A DNA stretch of 64,000 nucleotides from Coriaria nepalensis (lineage: Eukaryota; Streptophyta; Magnoliopsida; Cucurbitales; Coriariaceae), in assembly GCA_027186245.1 (NCBI GenBank), contig CP114500.1, positions 7,946,001 to 8,010,000 of the forward strand, written 5' to 3'. The translations under genes and the position numbers were made by a program. Positions 19,114-28,485 of the stretch are shown here, piece after piece. How positions within the stretch are numbered: position 1 is the first letter of the stretch; every line of letters begins with the position of its first letter. Below the pieces are notes generated by a model. It was not told where the DNA came from and ran no database searches. It saw only the letters and a list, made by a program, of their open reading frames with translations.

Positions 19114-20448
19114 CTAAGAAACCAGAAGCAGAGCAGCTACACAAGTTGATAAAACCACCCAACGCGACGATCCGAACCAACCACGGAATCCCTTTTCCTG
19201 TTTTTCCAAGACAGATTAAACGATGTCAAAGAACCTGATGTTGTAAGGAAAACTAATATATATATACATAGCATATAAGGAAAACTAATATATATATACC
19301 TTGAAAGAAGATAGAATAGACGATGCAGAGGAAGACTTGAGGCCAGTAAATCCAATGTCATAAGAAATGCTCCCATCCGGCTTAAACAACCCGAAATTCC
19401 TCTCCGAAGTGGGACCCGGCTTCAAATTCTCATTGAACAAAGCAAACACATAAGCTCTAACCACATTCTTCGGCCTATAAGGCGTACCCTTTTTTTTCGC
19501 CAACTTCTTCCTCAAGTTGTAATTGTATGTCCTCGCATTTTTCATCGTTGCACCGGGTTCATTGTTGTCCCCTTTAGAAGCCCAGCCCGTTTCTGAAATT
19601 ATCACCTCCGTTTTAGTAAATCCGACCTTATCCAAAGCAGCATATGCCGCATCGATCTGAGCATCAAACATGTTGTCATAGTGCAAATTAGTCTTCGCAT
19701 CGTAAATTCCCGGATTCGACTTGAATATCGCGTAGTTGAGATTGATATGTTCCGGATCACTCTTGTATGCTAAAAACGGATATGCATTTATGAAAAAAGG
19801 CGAACCGATCTGAGAGAAGAATTGCAAGAGCGGCTTCATGAATGGTGCAATGTCATCCCGAAAAGTACATGAAGAAGGCGGGAAAGAATTTGTGAAAACG
19901 GCTTCCGAATGTGGGCTCGAGACTTGAATGGTGTCAGTTAAATCAAGCCGTTTGAGGGCGTTATAAACATTTTTTACGGCGGGTAAAAGTACTTCCCATA
20001 GCTCGACATCGGAGTTACCTAAGATCTCGTTTCCGACAGCGATTCCTCGGATGTGGGTCCCGGGGAGGTACGGTTCAACATTTGCTTTTATCCAATCCAT
20101 GGCACGGTCCTCTTCCACGCTTATATCTTTGAGGAATTCATTTCCGAGGCCAACAACTATTTCAATCCCGGAATTTTTGAAGGCGGTTAGGACTCCTTTA
20201 TCTGCGTCATAGATTCTTATGTTTTTTATTTTGGCAGCTTTGAGAAGAGTCACAACCCCTTCGGGAGAAGGCAAGTTATCCGCAATTCTACCGTAGTTTA
20301 CTCCGTAGGTCCCGGTGAATGCGTTGGCTGTAGAAAATGCTGGTTAGAATTTGATTAAAGTAAAGTTAAGATTGAAGAGATGGATTAAAGTGGACTTACC
20401 ATGAAGGGATAAGAGTGAGAAGAGGAGGAACCAGAAAGGGTAGCCCAT
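19114..20448 (-). CDS. GH17 glucan endo-1,3-beta-glucosidase (At3g15800/At2g27500-like)
   Basis: This enzyme hydrolyses internal beta-1,3-glucan (callose) bonds in the apoplast. Exons: 20448-20400, 20327-19300 and 19197-19114, in frame, 386 residues. Residues 1-17 are a hydrophobic signal peptide (YPFWFLLFSLLSL). The mature enzyme begins near TGTYGVNYGRIADNLPSPEGV. Predicted catalytic residues are Glu117 (acid/base, AVGNEILG) and Glu262 (nucleophile, IISETGWAS). The end of the GH17 domain (FGLFKPDGSISYDIGF) is complete and there is no X8/CBM43 domain. The third exon adds a short basic stretch and a hydrophobic tail (VVLSTCVAALLLVS) that looks like a GPI-anchor signal. If intron 2 were retained, the reading would end after SFKVYIY and the tail would be lost. 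Confidence 0.93.
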
Positions 20449-21329
20449 TGGATTGTAGGAAAAAGTGAGAGGGAAAGAGCATTTCATTTTAAGACAAAGA
20501 TGGCGGGGATGAATGAAGATTCCTAGCCTTTGTTTAATGATGATGTAAAACCCAATGGGGAGGGAGATTCTTCAGCCTTAATCTGAAAGATGGGAAAGAT
20601 GAAAAACTTGGGAATGTTTTTAAGAGGGATTAGTATAGATTCTTCCTTTACTCTTACTTTTTTTGGGTTTCTCTTTCCAAAAATATTCTTCCCTTTTTGC
20701 AACTTTATAATCTTGTTGATTTCATTTCATCATTCTGGGCTACGTTCCTTTTCGCGTCCTGAAGATTATTACTATCTTTCTATAATCAAAATTCAGGAGG
20801 TTGGTTTATTCCTTTCGTGAGTAGAAAACTGAGGAAAACTATGAATGCTGGCACATATAGCCTGATAGCCCATATCAGGCCATATGAATATAATAAGCAC
20901 GTTTCTTTGAAATTCTTTCTTTCTCGTCATGTTTTGAAACGAAACCTCTTTTATTTTAAGTTAATATTTTATCTTTTGAGACATTAGATCCAGATATTAT
21001 GAATTTTCATTTCAACACAGGATAAAAGAGAAAAAATTAAAAAAGTTGGGAGGCAAGCATAAACTCAGAAAACATGACAGAGCATAGTTTCACCAAACAA
21101 AAAAAGGTCAGGCTGGTTGACATTCTACCTGTTTCCAGCAATGTAACAGAAAAGAACCCAGTAATTATCCCTACATATAATCCTACCATAAACAGAAGGA
21201 AAAAAAAAACAAACAAAGAAAGATAAAATTACAGTCATCCCAGCAATTATAGAGTTACAAAAAAACAGAGGTTAAAGTTAAACTGTTAAGATATTACAAA
21301 CCAGACAAAGGAGATGGAAAGTAACATCT
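20449..21329. other. Intergenic, GH17 promoter and MBD 3' flank
   Basis: Upstream of the GH17 gene and downstream of the MBD gene. A T-rich stretch lies at about 20640-20720. No gene was seen. Confidence 0.5.
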
Positions 21330-22996
21330 TCAGCAACTCACAGGCGATGGTGAAGGATGTTGTGGAACATTGCTGAGACCCGCTTGGTTAGTACTATTCT
21401 TACTGTTCTCTTCAGTTTGATTGTTAAATTTTTCATCACTCTTTTCTACCTCTTCATTCCCATGGGACGATTTCTCTTTCTCATCAACCCCTTCTTTTGA
21501 TTCTTCAATGAGAGCAGCATCTGAACCATCCAATTTCTTTTCATCCGAGCCATTGGCCTCCTCTACTTCAGTTTGGATGCCATTATTGTCAGTTTTCTCT
21601 TCAGCATCAGGTTCTTCTACCTGACCATTTTCTATTCCCTTAGCATCATGTTCCCTATTTTCCTCGTTACTCATCCCCCCTGCCTCTAACTTCTCTGTTT
21701 TCTCAATGTCTTCCTTCGCCTCAACTCCATTCTCAGCCTGATTCTCCTCAGACACTCCTTTTTCCTTTTCCTTTTCAGCTTCAACGTCTTCCTTCACCTC
21801 AACTCCATTCTCAGCCTCATTCTTCTCAGACACCCCCTTTTCCTTCTCAATCACCTCCACTGCATCTTTCCTTTCAATCTCCTTCACCCCCTCTGTTGGG
21901 TCTTTCACCTCCACTGCATCTTTCATTTCAATTTCCTTAACACCCTCTGTCTCTTTACTTTCCTTCTTGGAGCCTGAAGATTTTCTGCTTCTTTTCTTAG
22001 GTGGTTCCTCTCTGGGCGGAGTAGCCTTAGCCTTCTCACTTATCCTTGCCGATCTCCTTGGAGTTTCACTTGTCCAGTCAAATTCTGATATCGAAGGATT
22101 ACCTGGATGGGATTTCAGGTACTGCTCCAACTGCTTTCTGTTACTAATCTCCTCCCCGCTTGGAGCTATGAACATGATCTCGTTCTTCCTTGGAGTCCCT
22201 CCCTTCTTGGGCAAGAACTAGAAGACGAACATAAAAATAAGAAAAAGAGTGTTTCGCAAACTTTTAGCAATGTGAGAAGCCAGCTTCATATTATTGCACC
22301 ATAAAAGAAAAAGGGCAATATAATCCCCCCTGCCGGAGTACAATATTTGAGGTCCGATTAAGAAGAAAAGCAGAAAAAAATCTTCAGGGAAATACATTAG
22401 ACATGTTGCACGGTGAATGAAACAGTCCTTCCCTGATTAAAATTTCTCATAAGCTCAGAGTTTCATAAAAACTAGGGAGTATACTATAAAAGCCATAAAA
22501 AGGTTCTCCAATTATATAGCGAGAGTTTTGGTTCAAGGGAAAAAATATGAAATTTCTGGTAAAATTGTTACCCTAAAGCATAATAAATAGACAGAAAAGG
22601 AAACAAAGCAGCAAATTTCGGCAAGAAAATCCAAGCACAATAGTTCTAGATTTTACAGTCAACCATGATATGAGCATCTATTTGCTTAAACAAACCCTAG
22701 CCCCAAATAACCCTAACATTTCAGCAACAACCAAACGACCCAAAACATAATTTACCATAGAAAACATAAGTAAGACAGAATTATCCAAGCCCAGCAGGAA
22801 AAATCCCATCTTTACTAGTAAAAGAGCAATTTTTACATGACTCCCCCCCCCCCAAAAAAGTTAAGACAGAGAGAGAGAGAGAGACCAGTTTCTTCCAAGC
22901 AGGTGGAGCTGGTAGCTCTATAGAAACAACCTCATCTTCTGCTCCTGAAATTTGAGCTTGAACCTCCTTATTGTTGTTGTTATCCACAACCGCCAT
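21330..22996 (-). CDS. Methyl-CpG-binding-domain protein, MBD10/MBD11-like
   Basis: A nuclear MBD protein of 332 residues in two exons (22996-22886 and 22217-21330). The MBD runs from [10 protein letters not shown] across the junction to [38 protein letters not shown] and [14 protein letters not shown]. It is near the N-terminus, as in Arabidopsis MBD10 and MBD11. Related Arabidopsis proteins act in rRNA-gene silencing (MBD10) and development (MBD11). A basic segment ([14 protein letters not shown]) is a likely nuclear localisation signal. The remaining 200 residues are Glu/Lys-rich and disordered, built from repeats such as EGVKEIE-KDAVEV and KGVSE-N-AENGVE-KED. Whether it binds methylated CpG cannot be decided by eye; several plant MBDs do not. 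Confidence 0.92.
21700..21960 (-). repeat. In-frame Glu/Lys-rich repeats in the MBD gene
   Basis: Two kinds of coding repeat lie in the acidic tail of the MBD protein. One is a unit of about 18 residues (EGVKEIE-KDAVEV), present twice. The other is a unit of about 28 residues (KGVSE-N-AENGVE-KED), also present twice. The nucleotide copies are near-identical, so copy number may vary between alleles. Confidence 0.75.
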
Positions 22997-25315
22997 AGCC
23001 TCCTCCGTCTTCCACCAAATTCTCTCTCTCTCTCTCCAAAAGCAAGCTAGAGCTTTCTCCAGGGTTCGGCTTAATGTGTGGTCAGAACTTAAAAGAAAGA
23101 GAGAGATGGTATGTCACAAAACCGTTGAGGCCCTGTGCAATATGCTTTTGTTGGTAGTTAACACTCTCTCTCTTCTCTCTCTACTTTCTCTCTCTAAGTT
23201 CAAGGCTATAGCCCTGCTAAACCTACCTCCTAAAGTACGAAAGCTATGGCCTGTCCAATCATAAGCCGCCTTCTGTCACTTAAAAAGCTTACTCTGTCTC
23301 GTTATAAACAACAACATCTTCACTCTTCAGATATGTTAATGCTAGTTTTTGCATGGACACGTGTAAGAAACAGAGAGAATAACTTCTTATTAAAGCTTGC
23401 GAAACTAAAAGGATTAAATATGACACGTAAGCAATAATTTCACGAAGCATATTATATAGCATCAATTGATACGGCACGGATCTCTTAAAATGTGCAGGCT
23501 TGCAAGTTGCAGCTCTTTTTCCAGGACTTGGGCTTTCTATAGATTGTAAGTATTTGGGGTCTTGTAGTTGGGCTTGGATTTAAGTGGGCCTTGAAAGTAT
23601 AATTCATACTGTCTTGAGTCATAATTCAACTATAGAAGTTTCCACAGAGTATTGTGTACTTCTCTGATTTCTCCCAACAACTAGCATTTAATACCTGTTC
23701 CCAACATTTACTATTTTTTCAACTTTCCCCCCCACCCATTCCTAAATCTATCTAAACTCAATAACTTTATTTCTCACTCATCCTTTTTCTAGGGTTTTTA
23801 TTTATTTATTTTTAAATAAAAATTATAATCACCACTTGTGATTTTATGAAGATGAAAATGAAAGCTTTATGATTAATGGTCAATTTAAACTCACCAACTC
23901 GGACAAAAGCCGGCACAAAAATAATTAGTCGTATATAAAAAGAAACGAAAAATAATATATAAATTAAAATTAAATAATATTAATAAATTAATATATATAT
24001 ATATATAATTTATTTATTTTATAAATCGATCATCTTATTTTATTTTAAATTTATCTAATAATCAAAAAATACATATCTAATTATCGGATATTATAATTTA
24101 ATAATGATTAGGTGACACTTTGTCCCCACTCTTATTACAGAACACAAGGTGGAATTGGAATTGATCGTTCAAAGTAGTGGAAGGATAGTTTAATGTTTTC
24201 TTGTAATGAAAAGTTGTATCATTTATTGTCACAAGTGCTATCTCCTACCTAATTACAACGACCCATCGATCAAATACATCGTATATACCAACAACAAATA
24301 CTTATTTAATACGTATATAAGTATATGTTAATTATAATTAATAACAAATTTCTTATTCTTATTAAAACTGTTTTTTTTTAATAACTAAATTAATTAATTA
24401 TAAATGAGACCAATTTAGGACTTCATATTTACTCGACTGGATATGATCGTACTAGATTGACTCTCTGCCATCCAACTAATAAAAGGGAGAGAGAAAAACA
24501 GAGCATATGAGGCAGAGGAGGAGGAGGAGGAGGAGGAGGCAGCTGAGACAGGGCAATAGGGCATGAATGAACTTGAGCTTAAAAAGAAAAAAAGAAAAAG
24601 TAAACAATACAAAAGGTGGATCATATTCACGACTCACCCCCATTTTATCTCACCTCTCCGCTCTTCTCCTCTTTCTCTCTCTCCCTCTCTTTCGATCTGG
24701 AACAGGGGAAAATTTTAGGCAGCCTTTCCCCTCTTGTCTAAATCAAAAAAAAAAAAAGAGCTGCAGATCTTTTTTTCTTCTTGCAATCATATGAGTAAAT
24801 GATTAATCAGGTTAGTACATACTCCTATCTTCACTTCCTTTGAGTCTTATTCGATTCCTTATTTGTTTTTTGTCCTCTGTTTTTTTTTTTGGACATCGCC
24901 TAAATTTTTTAGCATGTTATGCCACCAACCAAACCTTCTAGCTACAAACAAAAAGGTTTTTAATTACAATTTTTGTTTTTTTTTTCGTTTTTGTTTTTTT
25001 TTATCTCTTTGCTTAGATTTCTTATCTGCTAGAAAAAGCTGGACTTTGTTGTATATTCAGGGGGAGCAAATATATCTCACATTTTCTTCTGTTTTGTTTT
25101 CTTCTTATATGTATATATTTGGGTAGAGTGTTTTAAACAAAACAGAAGAATATGTGAGATATATTTGGGTTGAGTGTTTTTCTCATTTTTCCATTTGATG
25201 TTACGTTTACAAAGAAAGACGGCTTATTTAATGAATAGTATCTTCTTCTGGCCTTATTTTCAAAATGTTCTTTCCTTGACTCATTCTTCCAAAGCCCTGA
25301 AATTTTCTTGTGATT
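22997..25315. other. Intergenic between MBD and first lectin kinase
   Basis: Holds the MBD promoter and the leader of the first receptor kinase. A CT-rich run lies at about 23020-23035, an (AT)n tract at about 23990-24006 and a GGA trinucleotide run at about 24514-24540. The pyrimidine-rich block at 24650-24780 looks like a transcribed leader. A possible leader-intron donor (ATCAG then GTTAGT) is near 24811. A perfect-looking hairpin at 25068-25166 is listed separately. No coding gene was seen. Confidence 0.5.
25068..25166. repeat. Near-perfect inverted repeat (32-bp arms, 35-bp loop)
   Basis: Arms 25068-25099 and 25135-25166 are reverse complements with one mismatch in 32. The loop and the right flank also share a direct repeat containing ATATTTGGGT-GAGTGTTTT (about 25113-25134 and 25159-25180). 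It lies in the leader or leader intron of the first lectin kinase, where it would form a stable RNA stem. Confidence 0.85.
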
Positions 25316-27793
25316 ATGAAATTTTTAACAGGTTTCAGTAAGCTGATGTATTCAAAGAAGCTGATGGGTCTATTTCATTATGAACTCATCTGTTTCTTCT
25401 TCTTCCTCCTTATATTCAAACCCTGCATCACGGCCTTGAATCAGCAGACGGGTCAAATATCGCCTGGATTCCAAGCATCTCAATCTGAATGGTCCAGTTC
25501 TAATGGCCAATTCCTCCTATCCAACAACTCAGCTTTCTCCCTCGGCTTCTACACGGCTCTAGATGTCCAATTATTTGTGCTAGTAGTCATTCACTTGCCT
25601 AGTTCAAAAGTAGTCTGGACTGCAAACAGAGGATTGCTCGTTACAGATTCTGACAAATTCGTCTTTGATAAAAATGGAAATGTTTATCTCAAAAGCGGGG
25701 ATCGTTTTCTTTGGTCGACAAACACGACCGGGAAAAGTGTCAAATCCATGGAATTACAGGATTCAGGTAATTTGGTTTTGTTTAGTGAGAAACAGAGTGT
25801 TCTTTGGCAGAGTTTTAGCCACCCAACCGATACACTCTTACCAGGTCAGGATTTTCTAGAAGGAATGAAGCTCAAGAGTTTTCCAAACCAAAATAATCTG
25901 TATCATTATCTCGAGTTTAATTCGGGTGATTTGGTCTTATCGGCCGAGTTTGAAGTTCCGCAAATCTATTGGTCTATGAAGAATGACAACAGAAAGACTA
26001 ATAGGAGTACTGTTACTGGCAAGGTCCACTCTGTTTCTCTATCTGGAAACTCATGGAACTGCTATGACCAAAACAGGCTCCTGCTCTGGCGATTCCCCTT
26101 CTCAGATAATAACGATTCAACCGCGTTTTGGGCCGTTATTCTCGGTTCAGATGGTTCGATATCTTTCCATGATCTTCATAAGGGAAAAAATGTTGATCCT
26201 GAATCTACTAGAATACCCGAAAATCCTTGTAGCTCGCCCGAACCTTGTGACCCTTACTATGTTTGCTATTTCGAAAATTGGTGCCAATGTCCAACTCCTT
26301 TAAGCTCTAAATTTAATTGCAATCCTCCCAATATTTCCTCCACTTGTGATAGCCCGAAAAGTTCATTTGAGCTTCTTTACATTGGTGAGAAGTTAGATTA
26401 CTTCGCACTTTCGTTCATAAAACCCTCATTGAAATCGAGCCTTAATGCTTGTCAAGAAGCCTGTCTCGATAGCTGTTCTTGTCTTGTTCTGTTTTTTGAA
26501 AACAGTACTGGAAATTGTTTTCTGTTTGATCAGATCGGAAGTTTTCAACGTGCCGATCAAGGGTCGGTTGGTTTTGTTTCATATATGAAAGTTTCAAGTG
26601 AGAAATCGGGAGGAAGGAAGAATATTGTGTTACTAGTGGTTATAGTTGTTGCAACAATATTGGTTTTTGCCGGTACGGCTTTTATAGGATTGTGGTTGTA
26701 CCGGAAAAGGAAGGGTGTACTGGAATATTCACGAGATTCCTTGGATGATGATTTCTTGGATAGCTTATCCGGGAGGCCTGCTCGGTTCACATATAGTGAC
26801 CTCTGTCGGATAACTAAGAACTTCTCGATAAAAGTTGGTCAAGGAGGGTTTGGTTCGGTCTACCAAGGTGCACTCCAAGACGGGACCCAGTTGGCTGTGA
26901 AGAAATTGGAAGGAGTTGGTCAGGGAACGAAAGAATTTCGATCTGAAGTTAGTATCATTGGGAGTATCCATCATGTTCATTTGGTGAAGTTGAAAGGATT
27001 TTGCGCGGAAGGGCCCCACCGCCTGCTCGTGTATGAGTTTCTGGGCAATGGGTCATTGGATAGATGGATATTTAAAAACAATGGAGAGGATGAGAGTCAT
27101 TTTTTGGATTGGAACACAAGGTTCAATATTGCACTAGGCACCGCAAAGGGGCTGGCTTATCTTCATGAAGAGTGTGAAGTGAAAATTATTCATTGTGACA
27201 TAAAACCCGAGAATGTTCTCTTAGACGATAACTTCTCCGCCAAGGTATCGGATTTCGGTTTGGCCAAGTTGATGAACCGAGAAGAGAGCCTTACATACAC
27301 AACTCTAAGAGGTACTAGAGGGTACCTTGCCCCAGAATGGATCACAAATTATGCAATTTCCGAAAAGAGTGATGTTTACAGTTACGGGTTGGTTTTGCTC
27401 GAGATGATTGGAGGGAGGAAAAATTATGACCCCGGGGATGATTCAGAGAGAGCCCATTTCCCTTCGTATGCAGTTAAGATGTTGGAAGAAGGGAAAGTGA
27501 AGGAAATCGTCGATTCGAAGATGGAAGTTGAGGAAGATGATGAAAGAGTCATAACGGCAATTAGAGTTGCATTGTGGTGTGTACAGGATGACAAAAACTT
27601 CAGGCCATCTATGACTAAAGTTGTTCAAATGCTTGAAGGGGTATCGGTGGTCCCGCCTCTTCCCGCCGCCTCTCAGATGAGTGCGGGATCGAGTTTCTTG
27701 AAATGGAGTAGCGGAGAAACGTCTTTTTCGGGTTTGATTGATTGCTATAGTGATATACCTATCTCTGGTTGTAGGCTATCAGGACCAAGATGA
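25316..27793 (+). CDS. G-type lectin S-receptor-like kinase, SD2-5 type, copy 1
   Basis: An intronless plasma-membrane receptor kinase of 825 residues from the first ATG. Starts at 25346 or 25364 are also possible; the last puts the signal peptide (ICFFFFLLIFKP) closest to the N-terminus. Order: signal peptide; bulb-lectin domain (LSLGFY-like FSLGFYTALD, VVWTANRG, LVLFSEKQSVLWQSF, HPTDTLLPGQ); Cys-rich EGF/PAN region (CSSPEPCDPYYVC, CQEACLDSCSCLVLFF); a transmembrane helix (IVLLVVIVVATILVFAGTAF); and a cytoplasmic kinase. Kinase landmarks are GQGGFGSVYQG, LAVKKL, HCDIKPEN, DFGLAK and APEW. The catalytic loop has HCD instead of HRD, so it is a non-RD kinase, as in many immune receptors. Best family match is SD2-5 (At4g32300). 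A tandem copy follows 0.7 kb downstream. Confidence 0.94.
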   Translation: MKFLTGFSKLMYSKKLMGLFHYELICFFFFLLIFKPCITALNQQTGQISPGFQASQSEWSSSNGQFLLSNNSAFSLGFYTALDVQLFVLVVIHLPSSKVVWTANRGLLVTDSDKFVFDKNGNVYLKSGDRFLWSTNTTGKSVKSMELQDSGNLVLFSEKQSVLWQSFSHPTDTLLPGQDFLEGMKLKSFPNQNNLYHYLEFNSGDLVLSAEFEVPQIYWSMKNDNRKTNRSTVTGKVHSVSLSGNSWNCYDQNRLLLWRFPFSDNNDSTAFWAVILGSDGSISFHDLHKGKNVDPESTRIPENPCSSPEPCDPYYVCYFENWCQCPTPLSSKFNCNPPNISSTCDSPKSSFELLYIGEKLDYFALSFIKPSLKSSLNACQEACLDSCSCLVLFFENSTGNCFLFDQIGSFQRADQGSVGFVSYMKVSSEKSGGRKNIVLLVVIVVATILVFAGTAFIGLWLYRKRKGVLEYSRDSLDDDFLDSLSGRPARFTYSDLCRITKNFSIKVGQGGFGSVYQGALQDGTQLAVKKLEGVGQGTKEFRSEVSIIGSIHHVHLVKLKGFCAEGPHRLLVYEFLGNGSLDRWIFKNNGEDESHFLDWNTRFNIALGTAKGLAYLHEECEVKIIHCDIKPENVLLDDNFSAKVSDFGLAKLMNREESLTYTTLRGTRGYLAPEWITNYAISEKSDVYSYGLVLLEMIGGRKNYDPGDDSERAHFPSYAVKMLEEGKVKEIVDSKMEVEEDDERVITAIRVALWCVQDDKNFRPSMTKVVQMLEGVSVVPPLPAASQMSAGSSFLKWSSGETSFSGLIDCYSDIPISGCRLSGPR

Positions 27794-28485
27794 TAGAAAA
27801 TTAGATTTGCAGGGGTTTGAATTTTACTCTCACTACTGACCATAGTGCTGTGATCTTGTTTTTCTACTACTAGCTAGAGAAATAAAACTTTCATTTTCAC
27901 ATTTTATACTACTTAGGCCTACTTTCTGTTTGGGCTCTGGCATTTCAAGTGGGCCATCCAAACGAACTAAGGCCCACAACGGCCTGTTATGATCCCACGA
28001 CACAATACTATATTAATTTTACGACAAATTAGAAGACAGAGATGTGCACTCACAAACTATCACTTTCTCATGCCGTTGACTATGTCCTAAATGCTTTGCG
28101 AAGTTATGCATGTAACATGGGAACAATTTGGAATCAAGAACTGGCATTAATATTCTTCTTTCTCCTCTCTAATGGAGGTATAGCAATCATGAGGATGAAG
28201 ATGATCCCATCTCTCTCCACTTTTGTCTGTGTTTAGATGAAAAAGAATGAGGTCAGGCACATCTTTTTTCAGTCTCTCTTTTCTGGGTCAACCTCTTTTG
28301 GGGAGGCCATGGCTTCTTCTTCCTCTTCAGCATTTTTTATTCAGCTGAACCCTATTATCTGTTTCTCCATTTCAATCCAGTCATATCTTACTTCCATAAA
28401 ACTTGCAGAGTAATTTATGCCAGATTCAGTTCATTATTAGTAAGTCAACTCAAGAAAAAGTAATTTTGTTTTCGAAATTGAAGAT
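27794..28485. other. Spacer between tandem lectin kinases
   Basis: A 0.7 kb spacer holding the 3' UTR of copy 1 and the promoter and leader of copy 2. No other gene was seen. Confidence 0.55.
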
